64,000 nt of DNA from Nonomuraea sp. PA05 (GTDB lineage Bacteria > Actinomycetota > Actinomycetes > Streptosporangiales > Streptosporangiaceae): NCBI RefSeq assembly GCF_008086045.1, contig NZ_VSEY01000001.1, positions 372,001 to 436,000 of the forward strand, in the 5' to 3' direction. The translations under genes and the position numbers were made by a program. The notes below the pieces were generated by a model. The model ran no database searches, had not been told where the DNA came from, and saw only the letters and a program-made list of their open reading frames with translations. Below are positions 25,041 through 33,308 of this stretch, one piece after another; the first letter of the stretch is position 1, and every line of letters begins with the position of its first letter.

Positions 25041-27773
25041 GTGCAGGTCATCACGCGCGGACTGCCGGAGCCGTATGCGCTGCGCCTGGCCGCCTACGTG
25101 CCCAACGGCGGCAGGCTCGGGACGCTGCCGCACCACCTCGGGTTCGAGGCCGGGCTCCCACTCAACGACGTACCGTCCTTGAAGATGACGTACTCGGCGG
25201 CCGGCGCGGGCTCCGGGTGGCTGGCGCAGCCGGTGGAGCTCGCCGTGGAGGTGTCGGTCGGCGGCAGCCCCTGGCTTGAGCCGAACGACGCCCGCTTCCT
25301 GCGGATCAAGCGCGGCAGCAACGCCACCGACGCCACCGGTGCCCGCACCTACGACTGCCCCGGCTACAGCTGGATGTTGCGCAAGCTCGTCCTGTACGCC
25401 GGGCTGGTGATGGCGGACGGCAAACGCCCGTTCAGCGCGGTCAGCGCGGGGGCGATCCTGCGGACCTTCATCGACGAGGGCCAGGCGCGCGGTGCGCTGC
25501 CCGGCCTCGCGGTCAGCTTCTCCACCACGCACGACTCCGCCGGTCAGCCGTGGAACAAGACGCTGACGCTCCAGATCGAGCCCGGCACCGACCTGCTCAC
25601 CCTCCTGCTCAACCTGTCCGAGCAGGGTGTGTGTGACTGGACCATGGCCGGCCGGACGCTGCGCGTCTACAACGAGGGCACCGTCCTGGCTGAGGACCTG
25701 GCCAGCGGCCCCGCCCCCGTCGATCTGCGGCTCGGCCGCGACATCGACGACGCCCCCGCCACGGCGACTCTCGAGGATCTGGCGACCGCGATCCTCGTGC
25801 GTGGCGACGCCGGGCTGACCGTCGAGCGGACCAACCCGTCCGCGCCCGCACCGTGGGGACGCTGGGAGGCGCCGCAGTCGCAGGGCGGCGTCACCGACCA
25901 GGGCACGGCCATCCTCCTCGGGGACAACGCCTTGCAGCGCGCCGGGCGCGAGCGCACCCAGCTCACCCGCGGCATCCGCGTCGGCGCGGCGCGATGGCTG
26001 CCGCTGGCGCACTACCGGCCGGGAGACGTAGTGCTCGCGCCGGGGGAGACCGGCGCGATGGAGCCGCTCCGAGTCCGGCAGATCACCGTGTCCTGCGCGG
26101 CGGACGGCGCGCTCAGCGGCAACCTCGTGCTCAACGACCGGTTCATCGAACGTGAGATCCGGCTCGCCCGTCAGGCGGCCGGGATCCTCGCCGGTGGCGT
26201 CTCATCCGGCGGCACCGGAGGGGAGCCCGCGCCGGAGCTGCCGGGCGGGCGGGTTGCCGCGCCGCCGCAGGGGCTGGTCGTGACTCCGGCCGCGTACGTG
26301 GACGAGTACGGGTTCGCGCGCGGTCAGGTGACCGCGACTTGGTCGCCGGTCACCGCCGACACCGCCGGGGTGGTCATTGACCCGGACCGGTACGAGCTGT
26401 ACGCCCGCGTCAACGAGGCAGGTCAGGTGTGGCGGCTCATCGCCTCCTCGGACGACACCACGGCGACGTACTCGCCGCTGGTCGTGGACGAGACGTACGG
26501 GTTCAAGGTGCGCGCGGTCGCGCAGGGTACGCCGGGGGAGTTCTCGGCGGTGTTCGTGGTGCTCATCCCCGACGACGTGACCCCGCCGCCGGTCCCCTCG
26601 ATGCCGGTCCTGTCCACCAGGTTGGGCGTGATCGAGGTGGCCTGGGACGGCCTGTCTTTCACGGGCGCGGCGATGCCGTCCGATTTCGAGCTCGTGCGCG
26701 TGCATATGGCCGCCGACGAGGCCGGCCCGTACGAGGTGGTGGATCACCTGCGCGCGGCCGGGCAGGGGCTGGTCGCCGACCAGCCGTATAATGAGCTGCG
26801 CTGGTTCCGGCTGACGGCGCTCGATCGGCGCGGCAACGAGTCCGCTCCTTCGGCCGCCGCCTCGATTGCCACGCAGCCGCTGGTCAACGGCGACCTGATC
26901 GGGAAGATTCTCGACGGGGCGAACATCATCGACGGCACCGTGAACGCGGCCGACGCGCTCATCGCCAACACCATCACCGGCGAGCTGATCCAGGCACTCG
27001 CGATTGAGACCCCGCATCTGAAGGCCAACGCGGTCACGCTCGACAAGCTGGCGGCCGGATCGGTGGACGCGGCCAAGCTCACGGCCACGGCGATCGACGG
27101 CAAGACCATCACGGGGGCGTTCATCCGCACCGCCGCCACGGGCCGGCGGCTGGAGTTCGCGCCACCCGGGAGCACCTACCCGGAGATCAGGTTCATCCCG
27201 GCAGGGGCCGGTACCAACTTCACCCGCTTGAGGACGCGGGACGACCGGTTCGCAGGCGAGGCCACGTTCGAGGTCACCTCCGGCACCAACAGCTCCGTCA
27301 CCGCCGCCAGCCAGACGACCATCGCGGCCGGGTACATGCAGATGCAGGTTCGTGACGCGTCGCTCACCGGCGACAACGGCGGGTTGATGGAGGTGGCCGA
27401 GTCGTACGCCAGCTACGGCTACATGCACAACGCGTCCGACGAGCAGTACTTCTGGTTCGACTCCAGCGGCCGGACCCGCCACGTCGGCAAGTGGTGGGAC
27501 TTCACGAACCTCGGCTCCACCGCGGGCATCCTCGCTGGCTCCATCGTGTTCGCCTCGGCCGGGTCCGGCGCCAACATCCGCTTCCTGTCGTACGGGACGG
27601 AGATGAACGGCAACATGGGGCCGGTCTGCGTGCTGCGGCGAGGTCTGTCCAGCCCGACCTCGCACACGCCCTCAGGGTCGTGGTACGAGACCGAGTCGCT
27701 CCAGACCGGGTTCCGGATCTCCAGTTCGTTCCCGGACGGGTTCGCCATCTACTGGTGGTCGCACCGCCACTGA
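25041..27773 (+). CDS. Tail-tip/fibre protein with fibronectin-like region
   Basis: About 910 residues from GTG 25041, with GGAGG 4 nt upstream. Residues 1 to about 400 are the tail-hub module shared with 22419-23591. Residues about 415-620 contain two fibronectin type III-like segments (FARGQVTATWSPV..YELYARV, GVIEVAWDGLSF..FELVRVHM). From about 625 a triple-helical fibre-like stretch (DGANIIDGTVNAADALIANTI, LDKLAAGSVDAAKL) leads to a beta-rich C-terminal domain ending WWSHRH, the likely receptor-binding head. It is the host-recognition candidate of this prophage. Confidence 0.85.
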   Translation: MQVITRGLPEPYALRLAAYVPNGGRLGTLPHHLGFEAGLPLNDVPSLKMTYSAAGAGSGWLAQPVELAVEVSVGGSPWLEPNDARFLRIKRGSNATDATGARTYDCPGYSWMLRKLVLYAGLVMADGKRPFSAVSAGAILRTFIDEGQARGALPGLAVSFSTTHDSAGQPWNKTLTLQIEPGTDLLTLLLNLSEQGVCDWTMAGRTLRVYNEGTVLAEDLASGPAPVDLRLGRDIDDAPATATLEDLATAILVRGDAGLTVERTNPSAPAPWGRWEAPQSQGGVTDQGTAILLGDNALQRAGRERTQLTRGIRVGAARWLPLAHYRPGDVVLAPGETGAMEPLRVRQITVSCAADGALSGNLVLNDRFIEREIRLARQAAGILAGGVSSGGTGGEPAPELPGGRVAAPPQGLVVTPAAYVDEYGFARGQVTATWSPVTADTAGVVIDPDRYELYARVNEAGQVWRLIASSDDTTATYSPLVVDETYGFKVRAVAQGTPGEFSAVFVVLIPDDVTPPPVPSMPVLSTRLGVIEVAWDGLSFTGAAMPSDFELVRVHMAADEAGPYEVVDHLRAAGQGLVADQPYNELRWFRLTALDRRGNESAPSAAASIATQPLVNGDLIGKILDGANIIDGTVNAADALIANTITGELIQALAIETPHLKANAVTLDKLAAGSVDAAKLTATAIDGKTITGAFIRTAATGRRLEFAPPGSTYPEIRFIPAGAGTNFTRLRTRDDRFAGEATFEVTSGTNSSVTAASQTTIAAGYMQMQVRDASLTGDNGGLMEVAESYASYGYMHNASDEQYFWFDSSGRTRHVGKWWDFTNLGSTAGILAGSIVFASAGSGANIRFLSYGTEMNGNMGPVCVLRRGLSSPTSHTPSGSWYETESLQTGFRISSSFPDGFAIYWWSHRH

Positions 27774-27812
27774 CCTGCCCACCCTTGCCCATCCTGCACG
27801 AGGGGACTCATC

Positions 27813-28487
27813 ATGCCTGCCGAGCTGGTGCAGGTGTGGGACGCCGAGCTGTCCTACACGCACACTCCGCTCCGAGACACCGGGACACCGGTCGCGCCGC
27901 ACACGGACGGGGCCGAACCGCTGTGGTGCGTCTACCAGTACGCCCCCGCGAACGCGGTAGAGATCCACCACGCGCTCCCGCACACGCTGCTGGAATGGCG
28001 ATGCGCCCTGTACGGGCTCGACCCGGACGATGTCCCGACGCTGCTCGACATCGCCATGCACGAGCCGTACATCCCCGACCGCAACGACATGCTGACTCGT
28101 ACGGACCCCGGCGCGGTGAAGGTCCTGGAAGCCACGCGCGGCCTGCCGACCTGCTGGACCCCCGGCGTCCCCGAGCACGAGCGGCGCGCGGCCTACGTGG
28201 AGCGGATCAGGCTCGTCAAAGAGCACCGGGTCCGCCTGAAGCCGGCGCCGCGGGCGCTGCGGGCCGAAGCGCTCGCCTACGTCGGCTCGGCCCGGGTCGC
28301 GCCGCCGGATCCGCTGGAGCCGATCCTGTCCCTAGTCCGGCTCGACCCTGTCCGGGTGGAGTCGCGGCGCATGGCCACCGAGTGGTTGCGTGCGGAACGC
28401 GGCGACCAGCTCCCGCAGCCGACGTTCCAGCTCAAGCCTCCGGCCACGTTCGTGGGGACGCAGCCCCGGGCGGGCGGTACCGCTTGA
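27813..28487 (+). CDS. Hypothetical phage tail-region protein
   Basis: 224 residues from ATG 27813, with GAGGGG 11 nt upstream. The sequence includes VWDAELSYTHTPLRDTG, EWRCALYGLDPDDVPTLLDIAMHEPYIPDRNDMLTRTD and a C-terminal helical region with Pro-rich linkers. No family is recognised. It follows the fibre gene and overlaps the small membrane protein gene, so it may be a tail-associated or chaperone component. Confidence 0.65.
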   Translation: MPAELVQVWDAELSYTHTPLRDTGTPVAPHTDGAEPLWCVYQYAPANAVEIHHALPHTLLEWRCALYGLDPDDVPTLLDIAMHEPYIPDRNDMLTRTDPGAVKVLEATRGLPTCWTPGVPEHERRAAYVERIRLVKEHRVRLKPAPRALRAEALAYVGSARVAPPDPLEPILSLVRLDPVRVESRRMATEWLRAERGDQLPQPTFQLKPPATFVGTQPRAGGTA

Positions 28488-28825
28488 CCAGTGACGACAC
28501 GACCAGCCTCGCTCTGTCCCTGGAGACGCTGCGTCGTCTGGTCGAGGTGGGGTTCGCTCAAGTCAACGGCCAGATCGCGCTGGTACGGCAGGAGCTGGAG
28601 CAGGTCAACGACCAGCACGCCAAGCTCGCCCAGCGCGTCGAGCAGGACCGCATGACCGCTGACGTTCGCCATGCAGCGCTGGAGGCCCGCCTGGACAACA
28701 TCGAACGGGAGGCCGTGACACGATCCCAGCTCGCTGACCGCACCCGGCAGATCATCGCCGTCGTGGGCGTGCTCGTCACCGTGGCCAGCGCGGTGATCGC
28801 GCTGATCGCATTGACGCGAGGCTGA
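28484..28825 (+). CDS. Small coiled-coil membrane protein
   Basis: 113 residues. The only good start is TTG 28484, overlapping the previous stop. A coiled-coil (LRRLVEVGFAQVNGQIALVRQELEQVNDQHAKLAQRV) is followed by a single C-terminal membrane helix (QIIAVVGVLVTVASAVIALIAL). Similar small proteins near phage lysis genes are annotated as haemolysin XhlA-like. Here a role in lysis or membrane attachment is inferred from topology and position. Confidence 0.65.
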   Translation: MTSDDTTSLALSLETLRRLVEVGFAQVNGQIALVRQELEQVNDQHAKLAQRVEQDRMTADVRHAALEARLDNIEREAVTRSQLADRTRQIIAVVGVLVTVASAVIALIALTRG

Positions 28826-28826
28826 A

Positions 28827-28997
28827 CTACTTCCGTGCCTGGTTACGGTCGTGCGCAGCCTGGATGCGTCGTGCCGCGCCTGACGTGGCCAGGGCGCCGT
28901 CAGGGTGACGTGACGCGCTCCGCATCGCGCTGGCCTTCTCCTTCGCGGACGGGCCCTTGGCGCTACGTGCGCTCTTACCGCTGCTGTTGTTCGCCAT
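28827..28997 (-). CDS. Small basic hypothetical protein
   Basis: 56 residues from ATG 28997. The sequence MANNSSGKSARSAKGPSAKE continues with SAMRSASRHPDGALATSGAARRIQAAHDRN and reads as a coherent small basic, helical protein. It is encoded against the late operon in an otherwise empty 207-nt gap. It could be nucleic-acid binding. No family is recognised. Confidence 0.55.
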   Translation of the reverse strand: MANNSSGKSARSAKGPSAKEKASAMRSASRHPDGALATSGAARRIQAAHDRNQARK

Positions 28998-29032
28998 AAC
29001 CCGAGTATCCCTGTCCGGCCGCAACCAGAAAG

Positions 29033-29338
29033 GTGCCAGTGGCCTTGCTGGTGCTGCCCACCCGCGACGGCGTGCTCCTCGTGCCCGCCGTCCTTCCCAT
29101 CCGCGTCAGCCACGACGAGCTGAAGATGACTGTCGCCGACTGGCTCGCCCTCAAGGAGATCACCATGCCCCAGCCCTCGCCCGAGCCGATCGATGTCCTC
29201 GACGGCCAGGATCCACTCCCGATGCCGCCGTTCGCCGACGCGAGCACGACCGTGCTCGACCCCAGCCAGGACGGGCTGCCCCAGGACCCCGGCAGCACCA
29301 TCGACGACGAGGAGGAGGTGACCACGCATGACGGTTGA
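29033..29338 (+). CDS. Hypothetical phage protein
   Basis: 101 residues from GTG 29033 (GTG 29039 is also possible), with AGAAAGG upstream. The N-terminal half is hydrophobic/beta (VALLVLPTRDGVLLVPAVLPIRV) and the C-terminal half acidic and Pro-rich (LDPSQDGLPQDPGSTIDDEEE). It overlaps the next gene by 11 nt. No family is recognised. Confidence 0.6.
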   Translation: MPVALLVLPTRDGVLLVPAVLPIRVSHDELKMTVADWLALKEITMPQPSPEPIDVLDGQDPLPMPPFADASTTVLDPSQDGLPQDPGSTIDDEEEVTTHDG

Positions 29339-29597
29339 CCGGCTGCCCATGACCTGCGACATCGTCCGCTATCGCGGCCAACATGGTCTCCAGGCTGTCC
29401 GAGCGGCAGTCGTGGTAGCCGACGTGCACACTCTCGACCCCGCCGGAGTGCGGTCGGGGACGGTCCCCGCGCTCGACAGCCCCGAGCATGTTCATCTGCT
29501 GGTGTTCACTCCTGGGGCGCGCGGCTCGTTCTGGGAGTTCAACGTGCCGCCCGGCGACGGACCCGGCGCGTGGCACTGGCCGCCGGAGCGCTCATGA
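29328..29597 (+). CDS. Hypothetical phage protein
   Basis: 89 residues from ATG 29328, inside the end of the previous gene and with GAGGAGG upstream. The sequence is a small beta-rich domain (VVVADVHTLDPAGVRSGT, VHLLVFTPGARGSFWEFNVP) ending GAWHWPPERS. The stop overlaps the endolysin ATG, placing it in the lysis operon. Confidence 0.6.
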   Translation: MTVDRLPMTCDIVRYRGQHGLQAVRAAVVVADVHTLDPAGVRSGTVPALDSPEHVHLLVFTPGARGSFWEFNVPPGDGPGAWHWPPERS

Positions 29598-30373
29598 TAG
29601 CCAAGACGTCAGCGAAGCCCGCCGATCGGCTCCTGGCCGTCGTGCGCTCCCAGCTCGGGGAGACCGAGTCGCCGACCGGGTGGACGAAGTACGGCTCCTG
29701 GTGGGCGAAGCGGCACGACAAGTCGGCCGCCTGGGCGGTGGCCGCTTGGTGCGACATGTTCCTGGCCTGGTGTGCCGCGCAGGCCGGGCTCATCGCCGTC
29801 GTCGGGGATCACGCCTACACGCCGTCTCACGCCGCCTGGTTCAAGGACCGAGGCCAGTGGGGGCACACACCCCGGCGCGGCGCGATCGTGTTCTTCGACT
29901 GGGGCGGCACCCGCGACATCAAGGCGATCGACCACGTCGGCATCGTCGAGGCCGTCCGCGACGGTGGCCGGACCATCGTGACGATTGAGGGCAACACCGA
30001 GAACCGCGTCATGCGCCGAGTGCGCTCGCTGGCGAACGTGGCCGGGTTCGGCTACCCCGCCTACCTGCCCGAGCCGGCCACGCCGAAGCCTCCCGCCGCT
30101 CCGGCACTCACCTGGACGGAGACGATGATGAAGGAACTGCCCACGCTGCGGCGCGGCGACGGCAAGGACCCCAACGACCCGGCCCGGTGGGACGTCAAGA
30201 CGGTCTTTTACCTGCTGCACGCCCGCGGCTTCGGCGTGGGCGGCGGCGTGGACGACACCGTGTTCGGCGCCGCGCTGGAGGACGCGGTTCGCTCCTTCCA
30301 GCGCCACGCCGGTCTCAAGGTGGACGGCGTGGTTGGGCCGAAGACGTGGCCCGCGCTCGTCCGCGTGTCCTAA
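29594..30373 (+). CDS. Endolysin: CHAP domain plus peptidoglycan-binding domain
   Basis: 259 residues from ATG 29594, overlapping the upstream stop (ATGA). Residues about 10-160 are a CHAP-type amidase/peptidase: AAWCDMFLAWC carries the catalytic Cys, and IDHVGIVEAV the His, with GNTEN after it. A Pro-rich linker leads to a C-terminal PG_binding_1 domain (LEDAVRSFQRHAGLKVDGVVGPKTWPAL). It cleaves host peptidoglycan at the end of the lytic cycle. There is no signal peptide, so it depends on the holin at 30843. Confidence 0.92.
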   Translation: MIAKTSAKPADRLLAVVRSQLGETESPTGWTKYGSWWAKRHDKSAAWAVAAWCDMFLAWCAAQAGLIAVVGDHAYTPSHAAWFKDRGQWGHTPRRGAIVFFDWGGTRDIKAIDHVGIVEAVRDGGRTIVTIEGNTENRVMRRVRSLANVAGFGYPAYLPEPATPKPPAAPALTWTETMMKELPTLRRGDGKDPNDPARWDVKTVFYLLHARGFGVGGGVDDTVFGAALEDAVRSFQRHAGLKVDGVVGPKTWPALVRVS

Positions 30374-30390
30374 CACCGCGAGGAGTGATC

Positions 30391-30801
30391 ATGCTCAGGT
30401 TCGTGTCCACCGTGCTCGCCGCCCTCGTCGCCGTGCTGCTCGCGGCCGGGCTCGGCGGAGCCGTCGCGCTGGCGGCGGCCGAGCCGAAGGCCCTCGGCTT
30501 CTGCGCCAAGCAGACCGGCGGCGCGCTCCGCCTGCTGGAGCCGAAGAACATCGCCAAGTCGCAGTGGGGCAAGTGCAAGTCCGGCGAGACCCGCGTGCAG
30601 CTCCCCACCACTGCGGCCAAGGGCCCCAAGGGCGACACCGGCCCGGCCGGACCGAAGGGCGACACCGGCGCCCCCGGCAAGGACGGCAAGGACGGGCGCA
30701 GCTTCGACGGCGCCCCCTTCACCATGACGTTCACCGGCAACGGCCCCTGGAAGTGCACCTGGAAGGCCGACACCGCCACGCTCGCCTGCGTCACCCCTTA
30801 A
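30391..30801 (+). CDS. Secreted collagen-like repeat protein
   Basis: 136 residues from ATG 30391, with GAGGAG 7 nt upstream. A signal peptide (MLRFVSTVLAALVAVLLAAG...ALAAAEP) is followed by a short domain with two Cys, then nine Gly-X-Y triplets (GPKGDTGPAGPKGDTG and onward), and a small C-terminal domain with two Cys (WKCTWKADTATLACVTP). Short collagen-like proteins with this layout are found in actinomycetes. Placement between endolysin and holin is unusual; an envelope or surface role is inferred. Confidence 0.8.
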   Translation: MLRFVSTVLAALVAVLLAAGLGGAVALAAAEPKALGFCAKQTGGALRLLEPKNIAKSQWGKCKSGETRVQLPTTAAKGPKGDTGPAGPKGDTGAPGKDGKDGRSFDGAPFTMTFTGNGPWKCTWKADTATLACVTP

Positions 30802-30809
30802 CCCCTCTC

Positions 30810-30827
30810 GTTGGCGTGAACGCCAAC
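30810..30827. repeat. Intergenic palindrome, copy 4 of 4
   Basis: GTTGGCGTGAACGCCAAC has perfect 7-bp arms and a 4-nt loop. It lies 8 nt after the collagen-like gene and 15 nt before the holin start. Confidence 0.7.
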
Positions 30828-30842
30828 AGATTGGAGACCTGC

Positions 30843-31235
30843 ATGGTCAGCTCCACTGCGAAGAAGCTCACCATCCTGGGTCAGGAGCCCGCGGCGATCG
30901 CGTACATCCTCAACGCGCTGCTCGCGTTCCTCGTCACCATCCCGCAGCTCGGCCTCACCGAGGAGGCCGCGGGCTACGTGTCCACCATCGGGTCGGGTGT
31001 GCTCACGCTCATCGTGGCGTGGCAGACCCGGCCGTGGGTGATCTCGGCGCTGACGGGCGCCGTGTCCACGGTCCTCACCGGCGTCTCCCATTTCTGGCTG
31101 GTGCTCACCCCCGCGCAGACGGCGGCGTTCATCCTGCTGCTGTCCGCGGTGCTTGGCCTGGCCTTGCGCGGCCAGGTCAGCCCGAAGGCCGGGCCGGTTG
31201 CGCACGTGGTCGTCGTGGAGGAGAAGCTGCCATAA
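30843..31235 (+). CDS. Holin-like membrane protein
   Basis: 130 residues from ATG 30843, with TTGGAGA upstream. Three hydrophobic segments are visible: AAIAYILNALLAFLVTIPQLGL, GVLTLIVAWQTRPWVISALTGAVSTVL and TAAFILLLSAVLGLAL. A charged C-terminus (VVVEEKLP) follows. Size, topology and position right after the endolysin fit an actinophage holin that permeabilises the membrane to release the endolysin. It is the last gene before the strong terminator. Confidence 0.85.
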   Translation: MVSSTAKKLTILGQEPAAIAYILNALLAFLVTIPQLGLTEEAAGYVSTIGSGVLTLIVAWQTRPWVISALTGAVSTVLTGVSHFWLVLTPAQTAAFILLLSAVLGLALRGQVSPKAGPVAHVVVVEEKLP

Positions 31236-31256
31236 GTTCTTCAGTCGGCAGGTCGA

Positions 31257-31292
31257 AGCCCCGTCCACCTCCTATGGGAGGTGGACGGGGCT
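31257..31292 (+). terminator. Strong terminator of the phage late operon
   Basis: A perfect 16-bp stem (arms 31257-31272 and 31277-31292, loop TATG), followed by CGTTCGTGTTT, closes the late operon 21 nt after the holin stop. No further phage structural gene follows. Confidence 0.85.
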
Positions 31293-31528
31293 CGTTCGTG
31301 TTTCACGAGGTCAGTGTGTGGCTCGGGCTCTATTGCCAGATCGACTGGCCTTCAGGTACGACCGTCACACCGATCCGACCCCGCCTGACGTTCGTTCCAC
31401 TTCACCCGCAGAAATGGATGATTCTCCACCATTGCCAGCCAGGACGGTCAAGATGCTGTGGGGCGGACGCCCGCTGGCCAAGGGGCTCAGCTGAACTTTG
31501 GAGCCTGTGCCGCTCTGCGCAAATTTTG

Positions 31529-32383
31529 TCACTCACTCGCCGTGCCGCGGGGTAAATCCGTGTCGTCCGGTCTCCTAGCGGACAACATGCCGCGCAGTAC
31601 CTCCGTGGTGATGGTGGCCTGCTGGTTGGGCTCCAATCGCTCAATGCCATTAAGGAGACGCTCGGCCGCCAGATAGCGCGAGAACTCCAACGGCTGGTCG
31701 AAATAGGAACGCAGATGTGCCGCAGCGCTCTCCTGTGAGCGGACGAAGGTCCGACCGATGAAGGCAGCAAACGCCGCCGCTGTTGCGCCCAGCGCACCGG
31801 TGACGACGGCCCCCGTTGAGGTTTGGGCAGCGAGCGCTAAGATTGCGAAGACGACCAGAAGAAGAAACCCAACCGTCATGGCAATCTGCGCATTGCGAAA
31901 CGACTGACGGGCCTGTCCGGTAGCGATCTCGTGGTAATAGTCCAGTCGTGCATGAGTGACCTTCCACAGCGCTGGCAGCGTCAACTCGTCTGCGACGATG
32001 AGCTCATTCTCAACACGCGAGAGATCGCGGCGGGCGGCCTCTTGAGCCTGGGCTGTACCAGATGCGGTCGGCTTGTGTCCTTGACGGACCCGATCGAGCG
32101 CTTTCATCCAGTCAGTGATTGCATCTTGAGAAAGATGAAGCGCCAGGAGGAGATTTCGAACGACGAACGGAGCAGGAAGATACTGGCCACTTGTAAGCGC
32201 ATTTACATCCGTTCTACCGACATTTGCCGCCCTGGCGAGATCGTCCGTTGAGAGGCCACTGGAATTGCGGAGATTCCGAAACGCTTCGAAAAATTCATCG
32301 GAGTTCCGGATGCTACGAGGTTGGACACCTGCTGACGAAGATCTCTGTCGGGCGCCCTGGGCTGCCTCATGCGCTTCGCTCAT
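31529..32383 (-). CDS. HTH protein with two membrane helices
   Basis: 284 residues from ATG 32383 (ATG 32407 is also possible). Residues about 25-95 are an XRE-like helix-turn-helix (GLSTDDLARAANVGRTDVNALTSG). A helical stretch is followed by LDYYHEIATGQARQSFRNAQIAM and two membrane helices (VGFLLLVVFAILALAAQ, GAVVTGALGATAAAFAAFIG), then a helical tail ending in a Ser/Asp-rich end. The membrane part resembles the TRADD-N-associated two-helix domain found in bacterial conflict proteins; that assignment is from memory of the pattern. Likely a membrane-linked sensor or effector. Confidence 0.65.
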   Translation of the reverse strand: MSEAHEAAQGARQRSSSAGVQPRSIRNSDEFFEAFRNLRNSSGLSTDDLARAANVGRTDVNALTSGQYLPAPFVVRNLLLALHLSQDAITDWMKALDRVRQGHKPTASGTAQAQEAARRDLSRVENELIVADELTLPALWKVTHARLDYYHEIATGQARQSFRNAQIAMTVGFLLLVVFAILALAAQTSTGAVVTGALGATAAAFAAFIGRTFVRSQESAAAHLRSYFDQPLEFSRYLAAERLLNGIERLEPNQQATITTEVLRGMLSARRPDDTDLPRGTASE

Positions 32384-32525
32384 ACTTCTGTAATCGTGCG
32401 ATCGCATCGTATCGCTACCTGTCAAGGTGGGTAGAAGTGGTAGGCGACCGATCCGTGCGTCTTGAATGTAGCCATCTGAAAGGTCCGAAAACTCAAATTC
32501 GGATGTCCGCTCACTAAGGAGAGGA

Positions 32526-33281
32526 TCACAGTGCCATGCGCTCGTCGGTGAACCGTACACGGGCCGGATTGGCGACAATACGCAGCAGCTCGACCGCTCG
32601 GCCGCACTCATCCACGATGACCTGGTCGGCGGCCAGCACCCACGAGCCCGTGGCCAGCCTGAGCCGTGAGGGCTCATCACCAGTCGCGAGCCGGGCCCGC
32701 ACCGTCCGGCGCGCGACCACTGCGGGGGCGTGGCCGGCGTGGGCCAGCGTCGCGTAGATCCCTCCCGGCACCGCACGCTCGGTCGCGATCGGCGTGCCCT
32801 CGACGACCTGCCGGGGGTAGATGGCTTCGTCCAGCCGAACCGGGACGTCGCCGGCGAACGCGGTCCGGGCCCGGGTGACGATGTCGGTGCCGGGCTCGAT
32901 GCCGAGGAGCGCAGCCACGTCCTGGTTGGCGTGGCCGGGGGTGACGGAGTCGGTCACCATGCGTCCGTCGAGTCCGGCGAGCTTGCAGCACTCAGGCCAG
33001 GGGAGGGGGCCGTGGCCGGTGGGGTTGTGCAGCACCAGGTCCACGACGACGGGGCTGGGGTCTTGGACGATCATGCCGACTGCGGCGTTGCGGCGGATCA
33101 GCCCTTCCGCTTTGAGAATCTTGTACGCCTCTCGGAGGACGTTGTCGGAGCCGAGACCGTAGGAGCGCAGCAGGTCTCGACTGTGGGGAAGGGGCTGGCC
33201 TACGGGGTAGCTGCCGTTGAGGATCTTCTCGCGGAGGTCGTTGGCGACCTGCTGGTAGCGACGGACGGGCTTCTCGGCCAT
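32526..33281 (-). CDS. GntR family repressor with UTRA domain
   Basis: 251 residues from ATG 33281. Residues 1-75 form a GntR winged helix (YQQVANDLREKILNGSYPVGQPLPHSRDL, LREAYKILKAEGLIRR). Residues about 95-245 are a UTRA effector domain (GIEPGTDIVTRARTAFAGDVPVRLDEAIYP, TGSWVLAADQVIVDECGR). An inverted repeat at 33285-33308 abuts the start codon and suggests autorepression. The effector is unknown. Confidence 0.85.
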   Translation of the reverse strand: MAEKPVRRYQQVANDLREKILNGSYPVGQPLPHSRDLLRSYGLGSDNVLREAYKILKAEGLIRRNAAVGMIVQDPSPVVVDLVLHNPTGHGPLPWPECCKLAGLDGRMVTDSVTPGHANQDVAALLGIEPGTDIVTRARTAFAGDVPVRLDEAIYPRQVVEGTPIATERAVPGGIYATLAHAGHAPAVVARRTVRARLATGDEPSRLRLATGSWVLAADQVIVDECGRAVELLRIVANPARVRFTDERMAL

Positions 33282-33284
33282 GCG

Positions 33285-33308
33285 GGCATGTTACGCGCGC
33301 AACATGCC
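33285..33308. promoter_or_regulatory. Probable GntR operator
   Basis: GGCATGTT and AACATGCC form perfect 8-bp arms around an 8-nt spacer, 3 nt upstream of the GntR start codon. The placement over the translation start and likely promoter fits autorepression. Confidence 0.55.
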
